Positions 33,790-43,900 of a stretch of DNA of 64,000 nucleotides are shown piece by piece; the first letter of the stretch is position 1; the number at the start of each line of letters is the position of its first letter. Position numbers and translations under genes: made by a program. The stretch comes from Bartonella machadoae. GTDB lineage: Bacteria > Pseudomonadota > Alphaproteobacteria > Rhizobiales > Rhizobiaceae. The DNA lies in assembly GCF_022559585.1 (NCBI RefSeq), contig NZ_CP087114.1, forward strand, positions 1,157,095-1,221,094, in the 5' to 3' direction. The notes beneath the pieces are model-generated. The model was not told the DNA's origin. It made no database searches and worked only from the letters and a program-made list of their open reading frames with translations.

Positions 33790-34818
33790 TTAATCGATTT
33801 TAAGAATAATTTTACCAAAAACATCACGACTTTCCATACGCTTTAAAGCTGTATCAATTTCATCAAATCTAACAATTGTATCAATGATAGGATGTACAAC
33901 ACCTTGTGCCATTTTTTGCATGGCGTTTTGCATATTTTCCATGCGACAGCCAAATGAACCAAATATCTTCAGTTGTTGCTGAAAAAGATGCATGAGGTTT
34001 AGTGGTGCTGTAACTCCAGAAGTAGAACCACAAGTGACTAATCGTGCTCCTCGTTTCATACACAAAAGAGAACCACTCCATGTATCAGCTCCTACATGTT
34101 CAAAAACAACATCTACACCTTTTTTTTGCGTTAATTTGCGGACCACACCTTCAAAACGATCTTTACGGTAATTAATAACGTGATCTGCTCCAAGAGATTG
34201 TGCTTTTGCAATTTTTTCATCGGAACCTACGGTCGTGATAACTGTGCATCCGATATGTTTTGCAAGTTGAATGGCCGCTGAGCCAATACCAGAGCCTCCC
34301 GCCTGTATCAGAATTGTTTCTCCCGTTTGGAGTTTTGCATTATCGAAAAGCATATGTTCGACAGTACCAAAAGTAATTGGAGCGACTGCTGCTTGCAGTT
34401 CATTACATTTTGGAGGAGCGGGGACCAAGAGGCGTGCTGGCAGATTAACAAGTTCACAGGCAAAGCCATCAAGATGGAAACCATAGACGCCTTTTACATT
34501 ACTACAAAGATTGTCACGTCCTTCACGACAAGCTTGGCATATTCCACAGGTCTGTGCTCCATAAATTGAGACGATTTGTCCGAGTTGTAAATTTTTAACG
34601 TTACTCCCGAGTTGTATAACCTCACCGGAAGATTCAGCACCAATTATGAGGGGCATTTTTCTTTTAGCAAACGCCATCCCACGCCAGCCCCATACATCAA
34701 TGTGATTAAGAGCGACAGCTTTTATCTTTACTGTTACTTCATCAGGATTAGGGGGTGGAGGAGGGGCAATATTGGTGATTTCAAGCTGGCGTTCATTTAA
34801 TAATTGTAGTGCACGCAT
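33790..34818 (-). CDS. Zinc-type alcohol dehydrogenase / quinone oxidoreductase of the VLCFA cluster
   Basis: 342 residues, medium-chain dehydrogenase/reductase. GroES-like N-terminal domain with NHIDVWGWRGM and GAESSGEVIQLG, a structural-zinc cysteine set in GAQTCGICQACREGRDNLC, and the NADP-binding loop IQAGGSGIGSAAIQLAKHIG. In rhizobia the equivalent adhXL gene lies between fabF1XL and lpxXL and is thought to serve VLCFA chain processing. Only 3 bp separate it from lpxXL. Confidence 0.85.
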   Translation of the reverse strand: MRALQLLNERQLEITNIAPPPPPNPDEVTVKIKAVALNHIDVWGWRGMAFAKRKMPLIIGAESSGEVIQLGSNVKNLQLGQIVSIYGAQTCGICQACREGRDNLCSNVKGVYGFHLDGFACELVNLPARLLVPAPPKCNELQAAVAPITFGTVEHMLFDNAKLQTGETILIQAGGSGIGSAAIQLAKHIGCTVITTVGSDEKIAKAQSLGADHVINYRKDRFEGVVRKLTQKKGVDVVFEHVGADTWSGSLLCMKRGARLVTCGSTSGVTAPLNLMHLFQQQLKIFGSFGCRMENMQNAMQKMAQGVVHPIIDTIVRFDEIDTALKRMESRDVFGKIILKID

Positions 34819-34883
34819 TATTTTCCCCCTTAAATATATATTGTTTTTAGGTTAAATATACTAACTTTGCTTAGTATGAAAAT

Positions 34884-36158
34884 TTAGCTTTTATATGCTG
34901 TGATAACAAGACTCATATTTTGACCACCAAATCCAAATGAGTTTGATAAAACTGCATTGACAGCAGCTTTACGGCTATGATTAGGAACGACATCTAAAGG
35001 GATGGCTGGATCAGGGTTATCATAATTGATTGTCGGGGGAAGTATTCCCGATTGAATCGTTAAAAGTGAAAAAACAGCCTCTATGGCGCCGGCGGCAGTG
35101 AGTGTATGGCCAATCATTGATTTGTTAGAAGAAACCGGAATATGTTGTAAAATATCACCGAAGACTGTTGATAATGCGAGATATTCCATCTTTTCATTTT
35201 CAGGTGTTGAGGTTCCGTGTGCATTGATATAGTCAATTTCATTGATGGTTATTTGAGCATCATTTAAGGCTTTGCGAACGGCTTCAATTGCTGGAGATGC
35301 GTCAGGCTTTGAGCGTGTACGGTGAAAATCATCTGCTGTCTCTCCGCAACCTGCTAAAATTCCTAAAATTGTGGCATTACGCTCTAATGCGCTTTTCAGA
35401 GATTCAAGAACAAGAGCGCCTGCTCCCTCTGCCATAACAAAACCATCTCTATCACGGCTAAAGGGTTTTGCCGCTTTTTCTGCAGGTTCATTTTGGGTTG
35501 AAAGAGCAGATAATAATGAAAAACGAATAAGAGATTCTGCTGAAACGGAACCATCCGTAGCAATCGTAAGCGCACGATTTGTTTCTCCACGTCGAATAGC
35601 TTCAACACCTAATTGAATAGCTGTTGCACCAGATGCACAAGCGGTAGAAAGTGTAACAGGAAGCCCCTTTGTGCCAAATTGTTTTTGAAGATTTTCTGCA
35701 ATGGCACCAAATTGTGTGGTTTCAAAGAGTTTTTCATGAGAGTTATTACGGCAGATTTCAAGAAGACGTGCATAAGAAGGTTCTCTATTGAATGTTTTCT
35801 CTTGATCAAGGGCAAAACGCGCTGTCCATTCGAGCTCAACAGGAGGAGCTGCTAAAAAGAGTGGTCCATCAAAATTTGTTTTATCAAGAACAGCTTGCGT
35901 TAAAGCTTCTTCTGCTACAATATGAGCGAGTTTTTCAGAGAGGGCTGAAGCGCCAAGCGCACTTTCTTTAAGAAAATCAATGGTTCCAGCGATACATGTC
36001 TTTAATCCCTCAACGGGAAAACGTGTTATTTTATGAATGCCGCTAATACCACTTGTTAATTTTTGCCAATTTTCTTGTTTGCCTTGTCCCAGTGATGTTA
36101 CAATTCCTGCTCCAGTTATTGCGACAAGTGGACGTCCGAGATGATCATCATATTTCAC
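34884..36158 (-). CDS. fabF1XL: Beta-ketoacyl-ACP synthase II-like, VLCFA cluster (FabF1XL)
   Basis: 424 residues from a GTG at 36158, chosen because GGGAG lies about 9 nt upstream; a TTG at 36176 is the alternative. Full KAS catalytic set: Cys in STACASGATAIQLG, His in NAHGTSTPENEKM, and His in NKSMIGHTLTAAGAIEA. It should catalyse chain elongation on AcpXL. The partner subunit-like gene upstream lacks the Cys, suggesting a ketosynthase/chain-length-factor pair. Confidence 0.88.
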   Translation of the reverse strand: MKYDDHLGRPLVAITGAGIVTSLGQGKQENWQKLTSGISGIHKITRFPVEGLKTCIAGTIDFLKESALGASALSEKLAHIVAEEALTQAVLDKTNFDGPLFLAAPPVELEWTARFALDQEKTFNREPSYARLLEICRNNSHEKLFETTQFGAIAENLQKQFGTKGLPVTLSTACASGATAIQLGVEAIRRGETNRALTIATDGSVSAESLIRFSLLSALSTQNEPAEKAAKPFSRDRDGFVMAEGAGALVLESLKSALERNATILGILAGCGETADDFHRTRSKPDASPAIEAVRKALNDAQITINEIDYINAHGTSTPENEKMEYLALSTVFGDILQHIPVSSNKSMIGHTLTAAGAIEAVFSLLTIQSGILPPTINYDNPDPAIPLDVVPNHSRKAAVNAVLSNSFGFGGQNMSLVITAYKS

Positions 36159-36172
36159 TATAGCAATCTCCC

Positions 36173-37348
36173 TCAAACAGCCGTTAGGCGAACTAAACCT
36201 TCAGCTCTCTTTATGCCAATGGTCGTAATAAATGCTTCTCGTACTTCTTCAGAAAAAGGCTTTTCGTGTTCACTTAACGCTGGAAAGCTACGTTTTTTTT
36301 CAACAGAAATGGCAGCAAGAGCAAGCGCTAAAGGAAGTTGCACTTCCCGCAGATAGCCAAACAATGTTGTAACACCGCGGTAAGAAATATCCGCAGCCTC
36401 AAGAGCTCTTTTTTCTGCTTGTGTTACTTCATGAAATCCTGAAGCAGCTGAAATGGTCAAAGTAGATTGCACTGCCATTGTTTTCAACATTGCCCCAATT
36501 GATTCTTCAAGTGGGATTTTTGTTCTATCTGTTTGATCTGTCAGTATCTGATCAATTTTAGCATAAGCACGTGCATTTCGTTTTTCTGCGTGTGCTTTGC
36601 TTTCAAGAACTAAAAAGACAGCGCCAGAACCAGTTATAACGCCGCCGCCAGGGTATTTTTGACGTTCCCAAACTGGTGTCCACCCCCCCCACGTTAAAAG
36701 ATTTCCAAGTTCATGCGCTAACAGTATATCATAACCTTGTGTATTATAGGAGCTTCCAACCAGTGCATGTGTACTCTGTCCTGATCGAATACGAGCTACG
36801 GCAATTTGAAGTGCAGAAAGTCCACATCCTTCTTCTCCCATAAATGTACGAGAAGATCCGGTGACTTTGTGAACGATAGAAATATTTCCAGCTAAAAGAT
36901 TTGATAATTGTGCTAAAAACAAGGTGGGACGAAGTTCCGTCGAAAGGATTGAATTTAACATGGAAGCAGGATCAGCTGTTGTGCGTGCTTGTGAGAGAAT
37001 TTGTGTATCAACGTCAATATCACGTTCTCCCCCACTTGCGGCAACAATCATATCCATTGTTGATGTTAATTGTTCATTATTTTTCATACCTGCATCATCA
37101 AGAGCAAGGCCTGCTGCATAAGTACCAAGGCGTTGCCATGTGCCCATTTGCCGTTGATCACTTTTTTTGGGAATTTGTAAACTCCAATCAATTTCAGATA
37201 ATTGATGGACAGTGTAGGGTGGAAAAGTTGTACAATCAAGATTTGGTGTCACTGTAGGATCATTTAAGAGATTCCAATGATGTTCAACTCCTTCACCCAG
37301 AGAGGTGATAAGTCCTATACCAGTAATGAATACATCTTGATCATGCAT
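36173..37348 (-). CDS. fabF2XL: Ketosynthase-like partner, VLCFA cluster (FabF2XL), no active-site Cys
   Basis: 391 residues of the beta-ketoacyl synthase fold (GIGLITSLGEGVEHHW at the start). Where active KAS has TACxSG, this reads VTGSSRTFMGEEGCGLSALQ, with no nucleophilic Cys in the expected place; the HGT and GH motifs are also not evident. This is like the chain-length-factor subunits of type II polyketide synthases. Encoded directly after acpXL (10 bp) and ahead of FabF1XL. Confidence 0.8.
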   Translation of the reverse strand: MHDQDVFITGIGLITSLGEGVEHHWNLLNDPTVTPNLDCTTFPPYTVHQLSEIDWSLQIPKKSDQRQMGTWQRLGTYAAGLALDDAGMKNNEQLTSTMDMIVAASGGERDIDVDTQILSQARTTADPASMLNSILSTELRPTLFLAQLSNLLAGNISIVHKVTGSSRTFMGEEGCGLSALQIAVARIRSGQSTHALVGSSYNTQGYDILLAHELGNLLTWGGWTPVWERQKYPGGGVITGSGAVFLVLESKAHAEKRNARAYAKIDQILTDQTDRTKIPLEESIGAMLKTMAVQSTLTISAASGFHEVTQAEKRALEAADISYRGVTTLFGYLREVQLPLALALAAISVEKKRSFPALSEHEKPFSEEVREAFITTIGIKRAEGLVRLTAV

Positions 37349-37358
37349 GATGGAAAAA

Positions 37359-37643
37359 TTATTCTGCCTGCTTTAAGGCAACGAGTTCATCAATTTTTGT
37401 ACAAAGGTTTTTAAGAACAAAGTATTCTTCAGTTGTAATGGAACCTTCGTTAACTTCTTGTGTCCACTGTTCTAGTGGAATTTTAATCCCAAAAGCTTTA
37501 TCAATGGCGAAAACAATATCAAGAAAATCAAGGCTATCGATTCCCAAATCGTCAATGGTATGGCTTTCAGGTGTGATTGTGCTGCGATCAATTTCACTAA
37601 TTTCTGCAATAATATCAGCAACTTTATCAAACGTAGAGGGCAA
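37359..37643 (-). CDS. acpXL: Acyl carrier protein AcpXL
   Basis: 94 residues, longer than ordinary AcpP (about 78), as is typical for AcpXL. The phosphopantetheine site is Ser in [15 protein letters not shown] (about residue 37). The C-terminal extension carries [23 protein letters not shown]. It carries the very-long-chain hydroxy acid for lipid A. First gene of the cluster. Confidence 0.92.
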   Translation of the reverse strand: MPSTFDKVADIIAEISEIDRSTITPESHTIDDLGIDSLDFLDIVFAIDKAFGIKIPLEQWTQEVNEGSITTEEYFVLKNLCTKIDELVALKQAE

Positions 37644-37844
37644 TGTACGGTTCCTTATTATAGAGTTATAAATTTAAAATATACGCGCTTGCCTTCTTTT
37701 AGCCTTTTTTTCCTTAAAAAAAAAAGACTCAAAGCAGAATATCATTGCCTTTTCTAATAAGAAAACGCGTTTTTAGTGTTTGAAATACCACACTTCAAGG
37801 TTATTAAAAGGTTTAAAACTTTCTTTGTGTTTCCTTACTTTTCT

Positions 37845-40163
37845 TTATTTTATTATAGAATTTTTTCTATTGGCAGCAAGGACAGCAAGAGCTGTCATAT
37901 TGACAACCCCTCGTGAAGTGACTGAAGGTGTTAGGATATGTACAGGGCGTGAGGCTCCGATTAAAATAGGTCCTACGTGAAGTGCATTGGTTAAATTCTT
38001 TACCAGATTGAGTGTTATATTCGCTGCATCAAGTGTTGGAAAGACAAGCAAATTTGCTTCACCTTTGAGGCGAGAATCAGGGAAAACACGATCACGAAAA
38101 ACTTTGGAAAGTGCAGCATCACCGTGCATTTCACCATCGGCTTCTAAATTTGGATATAATTGGGCAAGAATTTCTGTTGCACGGCGCATTTTTCTTGCAC
38201 TTTCTGTATTTTTTGAGCCAAAGTTCGAGTGTGATAATAATGCTGCTTTTGGTGTTATACCAAATGCTTCAATTTCTTGCGCTGCCAATACGGTCATTTC
38301 TGCTATTTCTTCTGCTGAAGGGTTCTCATTGACGTAAGTATCCGTTAGAAAAAGAGTGCGACGTGAAGAAATCAGCAAACTTACGGCAGAAAAATGACGA
38401 ACATTTGCATCAAGACCAATAACTTGTTCAATTAATTCTAGATGACGTTCGAAACGCCCTTCTAAACCGCAAATCATTGCATCAGCTTCTTCGCGCATCA
38501 CGGCAAGTGCTGCAATCGCTGTTGTTGATGTTCTAACAATTGTTTTTGCAACGTCGGGTGAAACACCGCGTCTTCCTGTGTAGCGAAGAAATAAATTAAC
38601 ATAATCACGAAAACGCGGATCATTTTCAGGGTTTGTCAGTTCAAAATCTATACCGGGGCGAATTCTTAAACCGAAGCGTTTTAGTCTTGCTTCCACGACA
38701 TGTGGACGGCCAATGAGGAGAGGTATTGCTGTTTGTTCTTCAAGGACAATTTGTGCCGCTCGAAGGACACGTTCATCTTCACCATTGGCGTAAATGACGC
38801 GTTTACGTTTTGCTGTTTTTGCCGCAGCAAAAACAGGTTTCATCGTTAAACCAGAACGGAAGACAAATCGATTAAGGATATCATGATAGGCTTCCATGTC
38901 TTCGATCGGCCGCAGTGCAACACCAGTTTCCATTGCTGCTTTTGCAACAGTAGGGGCTATGCGCAGTATTAATCGTGGATCAAAGGGGGAGGGGATCAGA
39001 TACTTTGGACCAAAACTGGGTGGTTTTTTTGAATAGGCACGCGCTGCAATATCTGAAGTTTCTTCACGAGCGAGAGCCGCAATTGCATGAACTGCGGCCA
39101 TTTTCATTTCTTCATTGATTGCAGTGGCACCAACATCTAATGCACCACGGAAAATATAGGGGAAACAAAGAACATTATTAACCTGATTGGGGTAATCAGA
39201 GCGTCCTGTACAGATCATTGCATCTGGACGTATGGAGCATGCTTCTTCTGGCATAATTTCTGGTGTTGGATTAGCAAGTGCTAATATTAATGGGTTTGGA
39301 GCCATTTTTTTCAGGTGTTCAGGTTTTAAAACACCACCTGCTGATACGCCTAGAAAAATATCTGCATTGTCAATAATTTCAGATAAAGTTCGGGCATCAG
39401 TGTCTTGTGCATAACGCATTTTCCAACGATCCATAAGAGTTTTGCGACCTTTATAAACAACGCCCTCTAAGTCGCTTAGCCAAATATTTTCAACTTTTGC
39501 TCCAAGGCGAACCAAAAGATTAATACAAGCCAAAGCTGCAGCACCTGCACCAGAACCAACTATTTTGACATCTTCAATTTTTTTACCAGCTAGATTTAAG
39601 GCATTTAATACCGCTGCTGAAACAATAATAGCAGTTCCATGTTGATCATCATGGAAAACTGGAATATTCATTCGAGAGCGAAGCTTCTCTTCTATTTCAA
39701 AACATTCAGGAGCTTTGATATCTTCGAGGTTAATACCACCAAATGTAGGTTCTAAAGCAGATACCGTTTCTATCATTTGCTCAATATGAGGTGCATCAAT
39801 TTCAATATCAAAGACATCAATATTAGCAAATTTTTTAAAGAGAACAGCTTTTCCTTCCATAACCGGCTTTGAGGCAAGGGGACCAATATTTCCTAAGCCA
39901 AGAACAGCACTTCCGTTTGATATAACAGCGACTAAATTAGAACGGGAAGTATATTGGGCAGCAAGATTTGGATCTTTGTGAATTGCAAGACACGGTGCAG
40001 CGACACCTGGAGAATAAGCAAGCGCTAAATCACGTTGGTTATCGAGAGGTGTTGTTGCTTGTATTTCTAACTTTCCAGGTTTTGGATACTGGTGATAAAA
40101 AAGTGCGGCACTATCAAGTTCAGATTTTTCTAAACTGAAATTACTATTTTGTTTTGTAGACAT
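37845..40163 (-). CDS. maeB: NADP-dependent malic enzyme with phosphotransacetylase-like domain
   Basis: 772 residues from the ATG at 40163. The malic enzyme part (about 1-430) has [52 protein letters not shown] and [16 protein letters not shown] for NAD(P). The C-terminal ~330 residues resemble phosphate acetyltransferase ([39 protein letters not shown]). It makes pyruvate from malate; the PTA-like part is regulatory in known rhizobial MaeB/DME-type enzymes. A TTG at 40178 is an alternative start. Confidence 0.92.
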   Translation of the reverse strand: MSTKQNSNFSLEKSELDSAALFYHQYPKPGKLEIQATTPLDNQRDLALAYSPGVAAPCLAIHKDPNLAAQYTSRSNLVAVISNGSAVLGLGNIGPLASKPVMEGKAVLFKKFANIDVFDIEIDAPHIEQMIETVSALEPTFGGINLEDIKAPECFEIEEKLRSRMNIPVFHDDQHGTAIIVSAAVLNALNLAGKKIEDVKIVGSGAGAAALACINLLVRLGAKVENIWLSDLEGVVYKGRKTLMDRWKMRYAQDTDARTLSEIIDNADIFLGVSAGGVLKPEHLKKMAPNPLILALANPTPEIMPEEACSIRPDAMICTGRSDYPNQVNNVLCFPYIFRGALDVGATAINEEMKMAAVHAIAALAREETSDIAARAYSKKPPSFGPKYLIPSPFDPRLILRIAPTVAKAAMETGVALRPIEDMEAYHDILNRFVFRSGLTMKPVFAAAKTAKRKRVIYANGEDERVLRAAQIVLEEQTAIPLLIGRPHVVEARLKRFGLRIRPGIDFELTNPENDPRFRDYVNLFLRYTGRRGVSPDVAKTIVRTSTTAIAALAVMREEADAMICGLEGRFERHLELIEQVIGLDANVRHFSAVSLLISSRRTLFLTDTYVNENPSAEEIAEMTVLAAQEIEAFGITPKAALLSHSNFGSKNTESARKMRRATEILAQLYPNLEADGEMHGDAALSKVFRDRVFPDSRLKGEANLLVFPTLDAANITLNLVKNLTNALHVGPILIGASRPVHILTPSVTSRGVVNMTALAVLAANRKNSIIK

Positions 40164-40901
40164 TTTTATGATATCCAAGTTATAGCGTATCTTTATATGA
40201 GTGTTCCATTTACGACAAAGCCTTAATCCACTGCTAGAGCTTAATTTCTCTGACTACACAAATGCAATGTGTGTGAATAAATTTTCCTATATTATTACGT
40301 CAGTTTGATATTTTTTTGTTCGCATTCATGAACAATTTATTTGATATCAGCACAATAATTTTTTCTCCTTAACCGAAATTCATGGAAATTGGTTCGTTTT
40401 TTAATAAGTAAATATTACTGATGGTTACATTACCAAGCAGTTGTTTTTTTTGCAATGCTGGTAAGATATGCAAAAAATAGAAGAGTATTGTTACTCATGT
40501 AAACGGATTGTTATAAATACTTGCTTTATTTATATATTCTACAAGTAAGTGTGTAATTTATAAATCCTAATCTTTTATATTATTTTAAAAAGTTTTTTAT
40601 TGTAGAAAGAATCTATGCCTCAATGCATAAAGATTTATTCGGAAAATCTTTTATTGAGCGTTTTATAAATGTTTTTTTCTATAAGGATTCTGTATAAAAG
40701 ACATGGGTGAGAACTAACAAAAAACAAAAAGAGGCACCATTCTTCCTCTTGTATTTGTTGGTTTGGTCATTGATTATGCTCGTTTGATAGGCGTGTTGTT
40801 TAAAATATTACAGAAAACTGCATATAAATCATCCTCTTAAATTTTAATATACACAAGACTACATAAAAAACGCGCATTATATGATGATAAACTTATATAA
40901 C
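40164..40901. other. Gene-free intergenic region
   Basis: About 740 bp between the malic enzyme gene and the terminator of the coiled-coil gene. AT-rich; no supported gene. Confidence 0.5.
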
Positions 40902-40935
40902 TAAAAAGAGGTGGAAAAATATTTTTTCCACCTCT
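40902..40935 (-). terminator. Intrinsic terminator of the coiled-coil protein gene
   Basis: AGAGGTGGAAAAA (40907-40919) and TTTTTCCACCTCT (40923-40935), 13 bp with a 3-nt loop. In minus sense it is followed by TTTTTAG. Confidence 0.85.
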
Positions 40936-40943
40936 GTTGGTTT

Positions 40944-43900
40944 CTATTGGATGCGACCACTGGCATGAGCAAGCATAGTATAGACTTTTCCAGTATCCGA
41001 TATCAGATATTTTCGAACGGAGTGAGAAAAACCAGAACCGTGGGAGACCTCACGTAAGAGTTTCTCAAAATCCGCAATATACTGATTAACTGAACGTTTA
41101 AAATCAACATCATTCATATATTTTTTCTTAATCATTTCAAACATGTTTCTTCCGTTAACAGTATAAAGACGTTCTGTGATGATATTTTTTTGTCCACGCT
41201 GATAATGATTCCATAGATCAACGACAGCATCGTGGTTAATCGCTTGTAATATCCCTGTTGCCAATGAATTAAGAGACACATTTGCAGGGCGTGGTTTTGT
41301 TTGTACGGCTGTAAAAACAGCATCATCAGGGTATTCATCATGCCAAGTTTCTTCACGCGAAGCTCTTTCTAGAAGATTTGATACCCATTTATTTTGCTTT
41401 TTCTTGCTTTGCTCTTGTTGTAAAATAGGTTTAGGGGGCACAATCTTTTTGATGGCATCAGGAGTAATACTGCCATTTCTCTGCAGTGTTGATGATGTAG
41501 GGAGTGCTGATATGAGTCGCTCATTGGTATTCTTTAGATCAGCTTTTTGTACAATATTTGCTAAGTCCTTTAATACTATAATTTGTTCATTGAGAGCAGC
41601 ACGGATTGTTTGCGTTGTTTCTTTTGTTGTTGCCGGTATTTTTTGGACACTTTCATGAATGTCATTATTAATTTGTGAAAGCTCTAAACGAATCTCATCA
41701 GCTGAACGACGTATATCCTCTGCTGCTCCTGAAAAGCGTGTTGAAGCTTCATTAATCATTTGATTAAGGGACTGTTGGAGTGAATGTGTGGAATTACGTG
41801 CATTTTTGTCAGTACGTTCAAGGGCTAAGCTTAGAACATCTTCATAATGTGCAATGAGTTGATTGATTTCATTAGACTTTGCAACAAGCGCATCGCTTAA
41901 TGCAGAGAGTGTATTATGTTTTTCTTCAAGTGTTATGTTTAATGATTTTTCGGATTGTTCAAGAACGTGAACAGTTTCAGAGAGTGTTTTAGCATGTTCA
42001 CCAAAACTGCTTGTTATATGACCAATTTGTTCAAATGTATTTTGCGAAAGTCCTTGTAGAATCTCAACATTATTATTGAGTGCTTGATTTGATGCGGATA
42101 AATGCTCTGTTACTTGTTGAGTGTTGTGGAAGAAATTATTTGCAGTCTCGTTAAATTGACCATCAATATTTTGAACGGCCGATAATAAAACATTGCTATT
42201 TTCGTGAAAGCTGTAAACGGATTGATTCAATTGTTTTAGGAGAGATGAAACATTATTGACGAGATCCTCCTTTACAGCAGTTACTGCTTGAAGTGTTTCA
42301 GAATTGGTTTGTGTTAAGCTATTCACTAAAGATTCGCTGTGTGCATAAATTCTTTGTTCAACATCTTGTGTTGAGAGGGAAAGTTTTTCACCAATATGCT
42401 CTGTTAAGTAGCCAATTGACTCCGTTGTACTTTGTGCTGCTTGATTTAAATGATTTGTCAATTCAGTGATTTTTTCCACATGTCCTGAAATCTGAGTAGC
42501 TGTTTGATTTTCTACTTCTTCTAAACGATTGCTTACATCAGAAAGTTGGTATCCTAAATTGTTTTTAAGATTCTGCATAGAATGATGAAGAACATTGCAG
42601 CGTTCACTGAGAACTTGCTCAATTGCGGTTGTTGAAGTATGAATTGTTTCATTTAACAATGCTTGTGCGTTCTGACTAGCAGTTGTAAACGCTTCGACGG
42701 TATGCGCTGTTTGCTCAGATAAAACAGACAGAACTTTTTCACTGGTATCATAAACTGTTTGTTTAACATTTGATACAATGCGATTACCAGACTCTAAGAA
42801 AACATTTTCTGCTTTTAAAGCGACATCGGTAACAGACGAAATGATTTGTTCACCTGTAGAAGAAAGAATATCAGAGGCTTTTGTAATTTTATTATGTAAA
42901 TTATCTGTGATGTTATTAACAGAATCCTCTAACGTGAGCCGCATCTTATCAATGTTTGTTTCTAACGCTTGTTGAATTATCTGACTGTGTTCATTATTGA
43001 GCATGATAGATGTTTTTAATGTGTCAGAACGTTCTTCAAGAGCCGATGTTTGCATTGCGATTGTTTCACAAACTTGGCCAAGTTTTTCCGATAAGGTTTC
43101 TTCTAGCGTGGTTGCATGTTCAAAAATCTTATGTGCACGAATTTCTAGATTAGTATCAAATGATTCTATGCGTGTATCAAGGGTTTCAAAGAATGTACCA
43201 CTCGATTGAGAGAGCGTATTTCTTAAAATTTCGCCATGGTTTTCTAAGTTTTTAATATGGCTTTGAACAGTTTCAGTAATAGTCTTGTTGTTGGTAGTAA
43301 TTGCATTTTCAACCAAATCTATCTGTTTCTTTAATGCAACATCAACACGTATATCACTTTTTTCGATGAGATTATGGATCGTTTCCATCCGTTGTTCTAG
43401 TGTACGCGCTTGATCCGCAAGAACTTCGTTGAGAGAAAAACTATTAATAGCTAAAGAATCACGTAGAGCATCAGCTCGTATATCTATATTCCGCGCTTGT
43501 GCTTCTAAAGCTTCTTTTGTTGTATTACAGCTTTGTACAATGACTTCTTGTAGTTTTTCTGTGCTTTGAACTATATTCGCAACATGATTTTCAGCATGCT
43601 GATCAACGATTTGCATATTGTCAACCAAAACTTGTCCAAGGCTTGAAGTGTTTTGAGTTAAGATATCAATTTGATTTTTTAGTGTATCAGCAATTTTATT
43701 TTTTTCTTTATCAAGCATGTCTGCCATCAGCTCTCTTTGATCAGAAAGCTGTAATTTGAAGTCTTTTGAGCGCTCTTGTATGATACCAACAATAGCACTA
43801 TCGACATGTTGAATTTCCTCTCTTAGTCTTTCTTTGCTTTTGTCGATTGCAGAAAGAATAATTTCATGTCCGTTTGTAAATGCTTCGGTAATATCAGTGG

